Assembly: GCF_028389875.1 (NCBI RefSeq)
Contig: NC_084665.1
Location: 5,105,001-5,169,000, forward strand
Direction: 5' to 3'
Origin: Rhea pennata
Taxonomy: Eukaryota > Chordata > Aves > Rheiformes > Rheidae
DNA: 64,000 bases
Shown here: piece after piece, positions 36,921 to 48,153 of the stretch
Layout: each line of letters begins with the position of its first letter
Numbering within the stretch: position 1 is the stretch's first letter
Translations under genes and position numbers: made by a program
The notes under the pieces: model-generated
What the model was told of the DNA's origin: nothing
The model's input: the letters and a program-made list of their open reading frames with translations, nothing else
Databases searched by the model: none

Positions 36921-37598
36921 GGGCTCTGGGTTTCCAGTGGAAGCAAGAGAGGACTTAGAGCTGCAGAAAGAAGCTTCCTTTTTGCTTTCTGCTTAAATTA
37001 ACATCTGCCCTGCCTGTGTGACTGTGCTCCCCGCAGTTCTGGCAGCAACGCAAGGAGAAAGCAAGCGAGAGGTGACGGAGACTTTTCGGGAGAGACAAGT
37101 CTTCTCCTCAAGTCAATCCCATCGCCTCTCCGCTCCTCTCGTTGCCCGCCCCGTGCCGCCTTGCCTCCTCGGACCGCGAGCTCCAGGCTGTACAGCGCCC
37201 AGCGTGCACTTCTTGTAAGAGAAATTTCTTTTCACCGTTAAGCAGCTCCTTTAAAGGTGTCAGCAAAAGGCTTTAGCTGTCTGCGGACAGGTTGCCACCG
37301 GCTCGCTCACACCAGAGAGAGCTGATGGAAAGGGAGTAGGAAGTGTCCTGGAACAGGGAAAGCTGTCTGGCGGTGCCGGGGAGCTTGTGGATGCTGCCTA
37401 AAGCAGCGCAACCCTGCCTCCCCCTCCGCCCGTCCTGCCCCGTCCGAGCGCCCCGGCCTGCTCTTGGCATTTGGGCTAAGCTGGTAGCAGCTTTTGCGAT
37501 GTCTTTGGAAAGCAGTTTTAAGGCTGTGTCAGACGTGACAGCCTACACAGGAAAGCCTTGTTTCATTCCTTAGCTCTCAGCTCTTTGGTTTTGGAGAG
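36921..37598 (+). other. Possible first exon ending in a perfect donor
   Basis: Downstream of the minisatellite the GC-rich DNA runs to GGAGAG|GTAAGTTC (GT at 37599-37600), a textbook donor, after which composition turns AT-rich. The left limit is not determined. It could be an upstream non-coding exon of the rightward gene or of an intergenic RNA. Confidence 0.25.
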
Positions 37599-37599
37599 G

Positions 37600-40500
37600 T
37601 AAGTTCATAAACTGCAAAAGCAAATTATGCCTGCCCCAAAGCCTTGACCTTTCCACAGAGTAATTAAAACAAGAAAGGGCTTTGCCAGGCTGACGTATGT
37701 CCAAATTCATTTATGTCTCACTTTTTGCTCATATGCCTGTGTAAGGAATTGGTGGTCTCAGCTCACAATAAATGCCTGATAGTTTTCATATGATAAACCC
37801 CTGATTTTGAGGGTCTTGCAACCTGAGCTGAACAAATATTTCAGAGGAGACCATATCGAATTTGACTGGTTTATTTATTACCTACATGCAGTTTACAGTT
37901 TTCTTGAATCTTTTCATTTGAAAATCTTTTGCCATGCATTTTCCAAAACTAAATCTTGGCCTCGGGGACCACACGAAAGCATCCCTGTTCCGTCTGTCCA
38001 ACGTCCGACAGAGGAAGCATGCATAGTTTGTTATTATTTGCTGTATTTGTGTTGATTCTGTCCGCCTTTCTGTTTCTAAGCAGGAAAAAACACACGACCT
38101 CTGCCCCATGGCATCTAACCCTGCAATCAGATGGCAGTGCCGGCAATATCGAGGTGTCGCTGGGAATGCTAATGTTCCTAGCACAATTAGCTGTGGAGCT
38201 TTGCAAACATCACCAGCGAGGCACTTAAGAGGCCCCTTTAAAATGTGTTTAGTTTCTAAAATAAATGTAAAAGAAATGTAAGAAGAAAGTATTTAAACAG
38301 CAGTTGGACGTTGGACTTAAGAATGAAGTAAGTGTTCAGTGTTGTATTTTAATATTAAAAACGTCATGTGGTTCCTGTTTATGGAACGATAAAAGCAACT
38401 CGATATGTTATGCTTGCATGTGTTAGACCTGAAAAGTTTGTGAACTGGGCATTAAGGTTTTTTTAGCATTAGAATTACTTACAAAACGCTAAAGGTCATC
38501 TGTGTTTTCAAATGACCTGCAAAGTTGGTGTTTGACAGCACTGTGTAGGGACCTAGTTAGCTAGGATGGCTCTAAGTGCAGCATTAACTGATAGAAACAG
38601 CACAGCACGGCAGAAGGTGCAAAGCCTCTAGATAACAGCTTACAAATACTTGTGTAAAGGGGATACTCTGAGGATGAAAACGGTAGGACATTGTTGTACC
38701 TTTAATTAGAGGAGAGGCTGTTTCCGTGGAAAGAAGGCTTTGAAACATCTCTCCTAGTCACTTGCTAAGCAAAGGGATTGGGAATGTGGTGCTAAACTGT
38801 TAACGATGTCAGTAACGACATCAAAATTAAATTTTAATGTTTTCAACTGCACATGTCCTGTAATGAAACTGATAACTTTCATATAACTACTTAGCAGTAT
38901 TGTATGAATGTAATTTGAGAAAAACAAGTATATTATACTGGCATACTTTTATTCTTAGTTTTACCCAGTAATCTACAACAGAGAAAGAAAGTATTTGAAG
39001 GTGTAAGTAAAATGTTTAAAATAGCAATTTACATTATCTCAGTACACAATATTGTTTTATCTCTGTTAAATTCAGATGGTCTCCAAGAATCTGTAATCTT
39101 GTTGCAGCTGGACAGTGTTTATAGACATATGGTAGAGGATGGTTTTCAGAGGAATTTAAATATTGCAGGGAGTGGTTTTATATTCCAGGGCCCCAAGTTT
39201 GCTTTGTGATAGCGGTTTACTTTCACTGTTGCTCAAGAAAGGAGTTCTCTGTTCAGAGCGAAAGGCAGAAGGTGTGAAGTGAACAAATAAAATGTGAAAT
39301 TTTCCATCCCCGGCGCAGCAGAGGAGAAGGAAGCAGCATGGCAGAGAAGGAGACTAGACTGGATAAACAGGAGAGCTACATGACCTGAACAAATCAGTCA
39401 TATAATAGTTTTACAGTCCCTCAGTCAATGAACATAAATTAACACGCAGTAAGATGACTGTGTTTTTGAGATAAAATTTTGCTTTCCATGAATACTGTCT
39501 AAAACAGCCTTAAAATTCTTTCCATAAACACTTCTAGCCACTAATCTATTTGACTTGAATGTTTTCAAAAAGCAAACACAGCTGAAGGAAATTCACTGCT
39601 TTTATTCATATATAAGTGAATATTTGCAGATTTTTAAAGGTATTCCCTGAGGTCAATACTAAACTAAACAAACTTATTTTGTAAACAACTGTGGTGCAGT
39701 AAAAAGGCCAGGCTCTGAGGTCTTTGTGTGAAACTATGTGTCAAGACTGTTTCAATTACACACTCAAAAGAAAGAATATTTTTAGCAAGTGTTTTCTTGA
39801 ACACAGTAAAAACTTTGTGATACTTTGTGAAAGATGCAGTTGAAAGTAAAGAAGTTTATGTCACCAGAGCACCTGCATAGGAATCAAAAGACCCCTGACT
39901 GCCACTGCAGGGTTAGAAATGCAAATGTTGAAGGACAGATTTCCAAGCGCCTAACACCCACAAAGGGGTCACATTCTCCGAGGAGTTCGCAGTGGAGCAA
40001 GGTCTCGGGGTATCGCTGTTGGAGGGAGAGCCTGACAGAGCCGGACCCGTCCTCCCATCAGCACCACTCCGGGAAGCTCGTTCTCCTCGTGACATCCACT
40101 CTGCGTTTCCCAAAATAACGCCGATTTTCACAATATTTATTGTCAGGACCATTTCTGGCAGAAACACTCCTGCATGACGCAGACTCTTGGGTTTAGAGCA
40201 GCAGAGAGGGCGACTGCGTGACACGACAATATCCGCGCAGCCCCTCCAAGCGTGTTGTGCCTGTGTCGCACCACGGGATGTTCATCGCTCCTAGACATCA
40301 GCAAAGTCCACAATGGAAGCAAATGGGAGGCAGATCAGAGTTTGATTTCATTTTGGCTTTGAAACTGTAGTTTCATCAGTCTCAGGGGCATTACTGCTGA
40401 TTTACAAGAGCGTCGGCTCAAGCTTGCAGGACCGACCCTCGTGACACGTGCAGTATGCATCGCAGCAAAAGTCTTCCAGAGCGGATCAAACATCAGAGCT

Positions 40501-43090
40501 GCAATAGTCTCGTGTGCCTGAGCTGTGTTTCCATCTCTCCTGTTTGTTTTGGTTTTGTGGTTTGTTGCTTTCTCTTCAGCAACTTTTGTAGAAGCAGCTG
40601 AAGAAACCTTAGGGTAAAGCTAGAGACAAAACTGAGATGTGCTACTTTCCTCCAAAGTTTTGCACCACACATAGATTAGGAAGGGTGAGTTACTGAATTT
40701 CCAAGCCAGGGACAACAACTACCCCTGCCCTGTTTTCTTTATCTAAGCTGCACCACTATAACTGTTAGTGGTTCTGAGCTGTTTGGTAGAAATAAAGCAA
40801 TGTCTAAAAGGCAACTCAGTTTAACTGAAGAGTAGCTTGACTCAGTCCAGCTGCAGCAAGCAAGCTCCTAAAAACTGAACCTAAACACCTAGAAAACCAA
40901 ACAGCAAAATAAGCCGTCTCAAACAGAAATCACCTTCGGCAGTGGGCCATGTTTTCCACCTTTTCTCTGTAACTGTGAGATTGAGACTTTAAAAGTAAAA
41001 ACTGAGATCTTTATAATATAAACTCCTTTATTGCAGGTGCTGGCCCTGAAGAAAAACTACTCTATATTGGGAGAGCTGCAACACTGCAACGCTATAAAAT
41101 ATTACCTTAGTTGCTCACTCTGGGAGAAAACTTGTGAAGCCCCAAAGTAAGTTGTAGCAGCAGAGCAGAATGCTTACAGACTTTCACCCTCCAGAAGTGA
41201 GTGTGCCAAAATCTGTGAGCTCAATTACTGCCTAAATTCAGATAGAATACTACCATTAAAGAACATACAGCTACAGAAGGATCATCTGTCCTGAACCTTC
41301 CACCCCATCTAGTTATTTGAAGGAGTTTCTTTTTATTTGTGTCAGTGAATGGCAAATGCTCTGTTCATCTTTTTCTTTGCTAGGTTGCTTTGAATCTGAT
41401 ACTAAGCCATGTGCTGTGTGGTTTTCAGAAGCTACGATACGTGAATACACATATAAGTATTGTTAAAGTTCTCAGAACTGTGCAAATATTTTAAACTCTT
41501 AGTATGGCAGAAAGAAAAACACAAATCTTAAATTCTGTACTTTTGCTACCAGTTCAAACATGGGGATCACTTACAGAAATCCTTCATTATTCCCAATGAT
41601 TAGCTTAAATGAATCCCTTACTCCAGGGTAACTGTCTTGTGTTTCAATGAAAACAGCTCTGTGCCAAGCAAAATGCATATTCCTATTTGTAAATTTTAAT
41701 GCAAGCAGACAAATCGCTTAGAAGAATAACAGAATATGATATGCATAAAATAAAATGCTATACAGCAACAATATGGTGGATTCGGTTTATTTTAATCCAG
41801 TGGTAATTAAGGCAAGAGCATTTATGGTAGCAGAGCGCAACAGATTTCAATGGGAAAGGACATACTAGTTAACAAATCCTCAAAAAGTCTTTTTATCAAG
41901 ATGCCAGTGAGGAGGGGTTGGGGAAACCTTCAGACGTTTTCAAAGTAGACTCAAGAAATAGGAAAAAAAGGAGTAGTTATTGCTACTAGTAGGCAGAGCC
42001 CTGGGAAGACACTAGGACCACCAGCCTGATAAAGATGATGTACAGAGAAACCCCAAAAGCCTGAAGCCAGAAATGTTTTTGTAATGTGTCAGGGTAAAAT
42101 AAAATTATCATCAGAAATGATAGCTAAATTCTTAAAATTTGCTGTGCTGCTAGAGCTAGATGCTCAGAAGTGCATACAATCCCACTTCTTTTGTTGATGA
42201 AAAGAAAAAAAAACACTCTAACAAATCTTTATGCCTCCACTTTTCTCTTTTTTATGCTTTTCTTCTTTTCTTTTTTTTCTTTTTGATGTGCACTCATGGC
42301 CTTACTGGTCCTATTTTACTTCCTGTTCTTATAGAACGGCAACTTAAGTACCCTCAATCCACCCTGGATTTCTTGCAAGACACTATGGACTATGGGACAA
42401 CTAGCAAGATAACACCATGGATGTTAAGGGGCAACTCTAGAGACCATTTTTTTGTGATTTGAGATTCCTGCTTCAACTGAGGGACTGTTAAGTCTTCAGC
42501 TCCCTTGCCCTCAATAAAAGCAAGAAAAAGCAACTGCAATTAGCCTCACTATTTCCAAAGTTTTTTTTAAAAAAAAAGACTTGCAGGTTAGTTTTTCAGC
42601 TTTTGAACCACTGCAGATGCCAAAATAACAACAACAAAAGCCCGCATAAGTATAGCACTCTATTGAGGGAACTAGTTTTTAAAGCAAACAAAACATGGAG
42701 TGTATTTTTGCGGGCTGGGAAAATGCCAGCGCAGTCTCTTATTCTGATAGTGTTATCTCACGATCTTACAGAAACCTATCGGCTATTTTATGCTTTACTG
42801 CAAAAAGCCAGGTCTTAGTGCAGAAGTTTGCGTGTAGAGATGAAAAGGTGAAAGACAATTTAGCCATCTCCTTTCCTTCGCTGAGATTAAGTTTTTGGCA
42901 AGGCTCCAGCACATGCTGGCAGCATTACCTCCCTCGACCCAAACCAAATTCCCCCAATTTCAGTTATTTGGGAGAGCACGCTGCATTTTCACACCGCCGA
43001 TCCTCTTGCGGTCGGTCTATTCCTCCTCCCAGCACCAAGAGGCATTGCTGTTTGTAACACGACTGGCAGTGTTATCACGAATGCTGGTGA
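37600..43090. other. AT-rich intergenic, nothing recognised
   Basis: AT-rich sequence without supported genes or recognised repeats. It holds only short A/T runs and minor inverted repeats (for example GATGTC/GACATC near 38804). Confidence 0.65.
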
Positions 43091-43114
43091 ATTTATTTAT
43101 TTATTTTTTATTTT
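43091..43114 (+). repeat. (ATTT)n low-complexity tract
   Basis: Short TTTA repeats at the left border of the second CpG island. Confidence 0.7.
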
Positions 43115-43337
43115 GGACTCAGTTGGTCAAATCTGCCCTAACACCAGCCTCGGTGTCACGGTAGCCCGCCGGCCTCAGGACCCTGCCGGTGCCCCCGGCG
43201 CAGGCCCAGGCGCCCTGCTCCCGGGGAACTGCCTCGGCTGCGCTCCCGCCGCTCCCGGGGCTGCCCCGGCCGGCGTCGCGGCGCCCGCTCGGCCGGCTGA
43301 GGCGACTCCGCCCGCCCCCGAGCTGCACGGCCGGGGA

Positions 43338-43362
43338 CCGTTGGGGACCGTTGGGGCCGTTA
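43338..43362 (-). promoter_or_regulatory. Three MYB-type cores, 10 and 9 bp apart
   Basis: CCGTTG at 43338 and 43348 and CCGTTA at 43357, which read CAACGG, CAACGG and TAACGG on the minus strand. About 500 bp upstream of the proposed start region. Confidence 0.5.
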
Positions 43363-43480
43363 GCCCGCCGCGCGCCCGGCTCCCCGTCACGCTCCCGCCC
43401 CCGCCCCCCCGCTCGCTGCGTGACCAGCTCCCCGGGAGGGGGCGGAGGACGCGCCTCTCCAGCTCCCTTCTCCCCTTCTG

Positions 43481-43687
43481 ATTGGTCCGCGCCGCGCCGC
43501 CCATCAACCAAAGCCTCCATTCTGGTTGGCCTCTCCGGCAGGCCCGGGCGCAACGCCCGCCCCGCGGGGGCTCTCCACCCCTCCCCTACACTTCGCGGCA
43601 GTGTCCTCAGAAGACTCGTCGGGCCGGAGGGGGCCACTCCGCCTTGGTGGCAGCCCCGCGCGCTCATTGGTTCGCCGCCACGCCAAT
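43481..43687. promoter_or_regulatory. SERTAD2: CCAAT boxes
   Basis: ATTGG at 43481-43485, ATTGG at 43666-43670 and CCAAT at 43683-43687, candidates for NF-Y. The last two are 17 bp apart in opposite orientation. Confidence 0.55.
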
Positions 43688-43793
43688 CCTGCGGGCGGCA
43701 GCGCCCCATAGGCTGGTCGGGCGGCCGGGGGCGGGGAGAGGCGGGGCTCCCGCTTCCCCCTCCCCTCCTCCCCCGGCACCCGGGCCCGCCCTG

Positions 43794-43817
43794 TGACTAA
43801 CTCGCGTGTGTGAGTCA
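43794..43817. promoter_or_regulatory. SERTAD2: AP-1-like site pair
   Basis: TGACTAA (43794-43800) and TGAGTCA (43811-43817) lie 17 bp apart, just upstream of the likely start region. TGAGTCA is the canonical AP-1 element. Confidence 0.5.
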
Positions 43818-43929
43818 CGGCGCGGCCCGTCAGCGCCGTTAAATGCCGTGTGCGGGCGGACGGCGCTGTCTCCGCCGCTGCCTGGGCTGCCCTAGCCCCG
43901 GCCCCGGTCCCCGCCTCCTCCCCTGGTAC

Positions 43930-43977
43930 ATGGCTGGCGGGCCGCGCTGGTCACGGTGTCACTTCCCCCCCAGCTAG
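43930..43977 (+). CDS. Upstream ORF (15 codons) in proposed 5' UTR
   Basis: ATG at 43930 opens a 15-codon frame (MAGGPRWSRCHFPPS) ending at TAG 43975-43977. The -3 base is T, so initiation would be weak. Relevant only if the transcript starts upstream of it. Confidence 0.25.
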   Translation: MAGGPRWSRCHFPPS

Positions 43978-44005
43978 GCTGCCGCTGCCCGCGCCCCGCA
44001 GCGGC

Positions 44006-44014
44006 ATGGGATAG
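44006..44014 (+). CDS. Minimal upstream ORF (Met-Gly-stop)
   Basis: ATG GGA TAG within the proposed 5' UTR. The start context is good (G at -3, G at +4). Such minimal uORFs can stall ribosomes and limit downstream translation. Confidence 0.25.
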   Translation: MG

Positions 44015-44244
44015 AGCAGAGCCGCCACAGCACCGGCTCCCGCGTCCGCCTCTCCCCCGCTGCGCTGGGGGCTTCGCGTTCTGGTTTTTTGGGTTTTTTT
44101 TAGTTTGTTTTTCCCCTTTATATTCCTCACCTTTCCACCCCTGCGGCTGCCTTTAACCCCCCGCCGCGCTCCTCTCTTTATTTTATTTTCCCCCATTTTG
44201 CCCACCCCCGGCTGCTGCTCCCCCCCCCCCCCGCGCGCTCCCCT

Positions 44245-44270
44245 CAACGGTCCTCAACGGTCCTCAACGG
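44245..44270 (+). promoter_or_regulatory. Three MYB-type cores exactly 10 bp apart in exon 1
   Basis: CAACGG at 44245, 44255 and 44265, in three copies of the 10-base unit CCTCAACGGT, 28 bp before the exon 1 donor. Either DNA sites for MYB-family factors or a short tandem repeat in the 5' UTR. Confidence 0.55.
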
Positions 44271-44448
44271 TCGTCGCCGCGGAGCCCCCCGGAGCGGGTG
44301 AGTGCCCTTCCCGGGCTCGGCGGGCGCCCCCCGCAGCGGGGCCGCGCCGGGGCGGCTCGGGCTCGGGCTCGGCACCATTGCAGCGATAACAATGACCCGG
44401 CGGCGCGGGGAGCGGCGAGTGCGTGCGCGGCGGCCGCTGGCGCATCTG

Positions 44449-44507
44449 CTTTTTCTTCTCTTTTCTCTCTCTCTCTTTTTTTTTCTTTTCTTTTTTTTCT
44501 TTTTTCC
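44449..44507 (+). repeat. 59-base uninterrupted pyrimidine tract
   Basis: CT- and TTTTC-rich run with no purine, about 150 bases into the proposed intron 1. Can form triplex DNA and bind polypyrimidine-binding proteins. Confidence 0.9.
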
Positions 44508-46139
44508 GTGAGGCTGTGGCAAACCTTCACGTGGGAGGCAAGGGACTCCTGAAACTTGCGTTTTGGGCTGTGTTTCGAGGTAGCAGTAGACGAGCTACTG
44601 CCCAAGCCGTGCTGAAAAGCTTGGACATCGCTGCTCTTCATTGCTCCAGGGCCGGCAAGCAGATTCAGGCTATTGATCTGGAAAAAAAAATGAGGCAACC
44701 CACCTTTGTCAGGTGCTTGCAGCCCTGTTGTGCCCAGGTGCTTGCATTACCAGCCCTCAAACGTGCCTCGTAGGGAGATGAGGGTCTCCCAGCTTGCAGT
44801 CGTGGTCTTCAGTGTGAAGTCCTCTTGGTGGACTGGATTGAGCCTGGGAGCACTTAATGTAAAATAGCTATGTCTCTGTTTCGTTGCTATTGATTTTCTT
44901 AATGTATTTTTAGAAATGTGAATGTGGAGTACGTTCTTGTGTGCTGTGCATTTAGAGTAGCTAAAATAACACAGATACATGGAAAACCCCAGCGGGCAAA
45001 ACAGTGTTTCCACGTGCAGAACTTCTGAAGCCTTACTATTTTGCTGGCTTTGGCTATTATTATTAATTGCTATATCATTGTAATCCATGTAACATAGAGA
45101 CCAACTGTTGTATTTACCAGACCTCATAGCACTCCAAAATCATCTTTCTTGGACATCTGAAAAACAGGAAAATGCCTGTTAAACTTTTGGGATCCTACAC
45201 ATGAAGCTTCCTTTTCCCCTTTACCCCCCCCTTTCCTTCTAAAACAGTCTTGTAAATAAGAGGAAGCGAAAGTATAGCTTTAGTCAGTGGCTACCAAAGT
45301 GATATGTTGGCATGTTTCTAGAGGAAAAAAGTCTTTAACAAATCTTCTCTTGCTTGAATCTAGAGAGAGAGGAGGCAAAACAAAACAAAGTAATTAACCT
45401 GAGGTGGTAAGGATACCGAATATGAAGGTACTTTATCCCAAGGTTTACTCCAATGTTGCTTAAAACTTCCTAAATCTCTGTTGCTTTTGCTGTAATGGAA
45501 TGTCCTTTAGCTGTGGTCTCTTAAATCAACATGATATGGGCCTGCATCTCCTCTGGTTCTAGTTTAACACTAGTGAAACTTGATTAACTTTAATGGAGCA
45601 GACTTACATTAATGTGAAAAATAATCAAGAATCCCATATGTTTAGAAAACTCCCATATACTAGTGATGTGACAAGCTCTGATTCCTGCTCTCATCAGACC
45701 TAATTATGCTGCCCTTACTCAAGTTGAATGGTACTTTACTACCTAAGTACTCCCTGTGATACTTCTGTGGCTACTCATGTACTAAAGTACCAGTGTGGAT
45801 GGGTAAGAATGATAGTTACTCTTGTAAAACTTGTAAAACTTATTTCTTCTCTTGAAATAAGTGCATATTGGATAACTATTCTTCTTGGAACCTGAAGAGA
45901 ATTTCTGAGGATTAAATGTAAAGCTGCTCTGTTAAATCACTGTACCAAGAATAACTGTTAAAGGCCTCTGCGCTATTAGCGAAACAAGCAAGTTTTCTGT
46001 GTTTCTTTTGTTGCTATGGAAAATAGGGAGGAAAAAAAAGATTGTTGCAGAAGTTGTTATCTTGTCCTGAAATTCTGTGCCTGAAGGAATCCAGGAATCC
46101 ATACCTACATGCAGTGTTCAAGGTTTTGTTTTATGTTTC

Positions 46140-46154
46140 TTTTTTTTTTTTTTT
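46140..46154 (+). repeat. Poly-T run of 15
   Basis: T15 homopolymer. Confidence 0.9.
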
Positions 46155-47830
46155 AATGGACATCACATTGTTAAATGTTTGCAATTGCAGTTACTGGTAG
46201 CAGGATCAAGTCCTCAGTTGTTTTTCTTTAAAGTAGTTGATAATGGCTTGGCTGTGATGTTGTAGGAAGATAATATTATCTGAAGTGTCCACAGCTCAGA
46301 TCCTCTCTCTTATTACAGTCTCTGTAGAGTACAGAGTAGAAAGCTCTGTACTAAACAGACTGTAAAGAAAATGTCTAACAAAGCTGAACTGTCTCCTGCC
46401 TTTATGTTCTTGTTTGTAAATCTATTGAAAGTTTGGCTGATACTCTTTCAGAGCAAGACAATTCTTCCATGTTTGTTTCACATTTTCACTTCCTTGTATG
46501 ACTGCGTTCATTGCTAAGCTTTTGTGTCACTGATTGAGTTGTTATTGTAATTAATGTTAATCATGCAAGCTAGATTGTAACTGGTTGATCTATTTCCTCT
46601 GAGCATCATGAAATGTGTGGATTTTTGTTTAACAAAAAAGTTGACAGTATCAATACAGAGTTGAAGAACCTCTAAAAAACAAAGTAATATGTGCATGGGA
46701 ACCATAGCAAAATTAAGGTATTTTAACTCACAGTACATTGAATCTTGATAGTGTTGATTAATACAGTTCAACTGGATCTGAAATATCAAGGCAGAGTAAA
46801 GGTGGGGGGCAAAAAATGGGAGTAGGTACATCCATTTGTGGAGGGTGTTTATACTGCAGAGTCCTACTGCATTCTTTTCAGATGGACAATACTAGATTAA
46901 TTGGGCCAAATCCTGCAGGCCCTAGTTGAACAAAATTCTCATGTGGTACACTGGATCATCTTACCCATTTTTGGACCTCTGAATATGGAGGAAAATTAGC
47001 AGAGTTTATTTTAATTGTTTGGAAAACTTAAGATTTCAGACTCAGAAAAAGATACCATCATTTATATTAGCTTAGAAAGTGAGGGTTTTTTTGGAAATAA
47101 ATTTTAAAAAATTTTTGAAATATGTATTCACTTATAAAATATTCCCTATAGCAACAGTAACACCTGAAAATGTTCTTCCATGTTAATTATTGTGACGTTC
47201 ACCAAAGTCTTTTTACCTGATAGTCATCTTTGAAATACTTCTCAGCTGAGGACTTTAGAGTCTCTCCCTAGAATTCATGGTTATTGTAATATTTATATGT
47301 TGTACTCTCAGGAAGAAAGAAAAATAGGAATGAGGAGAAGAGTTTAAATGAGAACTCCTTGTCATGATATCAGGTCTGAAAATATACATAGACTGGCAAT
47401 TGTTATTCCCTGTCTTAAAAATTAAGTGCCTCTAAATTCCCATTCAAACAAGCAAAATTCAGTGTGCAGTTTGTTTTAGGTAATAAAGATGAGGGTGGGT
47501 GGTGGTTTTTGTTATTTCTACTTTCACTGCAGTGGTCCTGGAAAGTTGGAAACTGTGCCCTGGGGCTTAGCAAAGAGGGGGATGTATAATTATTTGAGAA
47601 GGTTCTGTAGCATCCATGAACTAATGTTAGCAACTGAATTTGCTAAGCTGTGGAGATAGTATTATGGAAATCGGTAAAATGCCGATTCCTTTTTCTTGTT
47701 GCAGATTCCATGTTAAATGGTGGAAAATATGCTATTTGTTGTCTGCCTTTCATGTAGGCTTGCCAAACCATTAGCTGATTTTTAAAAAGCAGGTTTTTCA
47801 GTTCAGAGAATAGATAGTCAATCTTTTCTT

Positions 47831-47832
<2 letters not shown>

Positions 47833-47876
<44 letters not shown>

Positions 47877-47877
47877 A
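47833..47877 (+). repeat. T37 followed by A8
   Basis: Uninterrupted T37 (47833-47869) directly joined to A8 (47870-47877). Length may be inaccurate in any assembly. Confidence 0.9.
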
Positions 47878-48120
47878 CTTTCATCTATCTTTATCAAATT
47901 GTCCTCCAGAAATCTCGCTAGCATCCTGGCCTGTAAGTGGCTTCAAGTGTGTCTGTCTGTCAGAAGCAAGAGTGAAGGTCACTTACTTTTCTGGTGACAT
48001 GTTGGTGTGACATATTTTGCTGAAGCCCAAGTGCTGTATGTCCCTTATACTCCAGCTTCCACTTCCAGTTAAATTAATTTGAGTGTTTGGAGGGTTCTAG
48101 TGAGATGTACTGAAATCCAC

Positions 48121-48153
48121 TTTTTTTTTTTTTAAAAAAAAAAAGGGGGGGGG
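48121..48153 (+). repeat. Composite homopolymer T13-A11-G9
   Basis: Three abutting homopolymers: T at 48121-48133, A at 48134-48144, G at 48145-48153. Confidence 0.9.

Larger units (their letters stand above)
35080..37600. promoter_or_regulatory. CpG-rich intergenic island, possible promoter
   Basis: The largest CpG-rich block between the two gene promoters. It includes a C23 run, the E2F-type site GCGCGAAA (36011-36018), a GGA tract (36187-36205), the 40-bp minisatellite and a perfect donor sequence GAG|GTAAGT at 37598/37599. It could serve a non-coding RNA or an alternative first exon of the rightward gene (SERTAD2), but the minisatellite itself inflates the CpG density. Confidence 0.35.
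43868..44297 (+). other. SERTAD2: Probable SERTAD2 non-coding exon 1
   Basis: The right end is well defined by GAGCGG|GTGAGT (GT at 44298-44299). The left end is only estimated, from the TTAAAT element near 43839. No long open frame of any known family starts here, which fits a 5' untranslated exon. SERTAD2 (TRIP-Br2) is a SERTA-domain nuclear co-regulator of E2F/DP transcription; its coding sequence is carried by a later exon outside this window. Contains a C13 run (44220-44232), three CAACGG motifs and two short upstream ORFs (43930-43977, 44006-44014). Identity rests on conserved gene order. Confidence 0.55.
43140..44420 (+). promoter_or_regulatory. SERTAD2: CpG island promoter, probably SERTAD2
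   Basis: Extremely CpG-dense with sharp edges, numerous GC boxes, three CCAAT boxes (ATTGG at 43481 and 43666, CCAAT at 43683), an AP-1-like pair (TGACTAA 43794, TGAGTCA 43811), a TTAAAT element near 43839 and a strong plus-strand donor at 44298. In other vertebrates SERTAD2 lies head-to-head with SLC1A4, and its first exon is non-coding. Assignment to SERTAD2 is by synteny, not by coding sequence. Confidence 0.65.

Noticed and set aside
36018-37001. Long open frames (up to 327 codons) on both strands across the minisatellite
   Set aside because: The 40-bp unit has almost no stop codons and, not being a multiple of three, keeps several frames open. Translations are simple Ser/Arg/Pro or Gly/Arg repeats.
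43113-43818. Open frames in the SERTAD2 island (up to about 200 codons)
   Set aside because: Both strands are open through composition alone; the translations are Pro/Arg/Ala-rich without domains, and the region looks like promoter.
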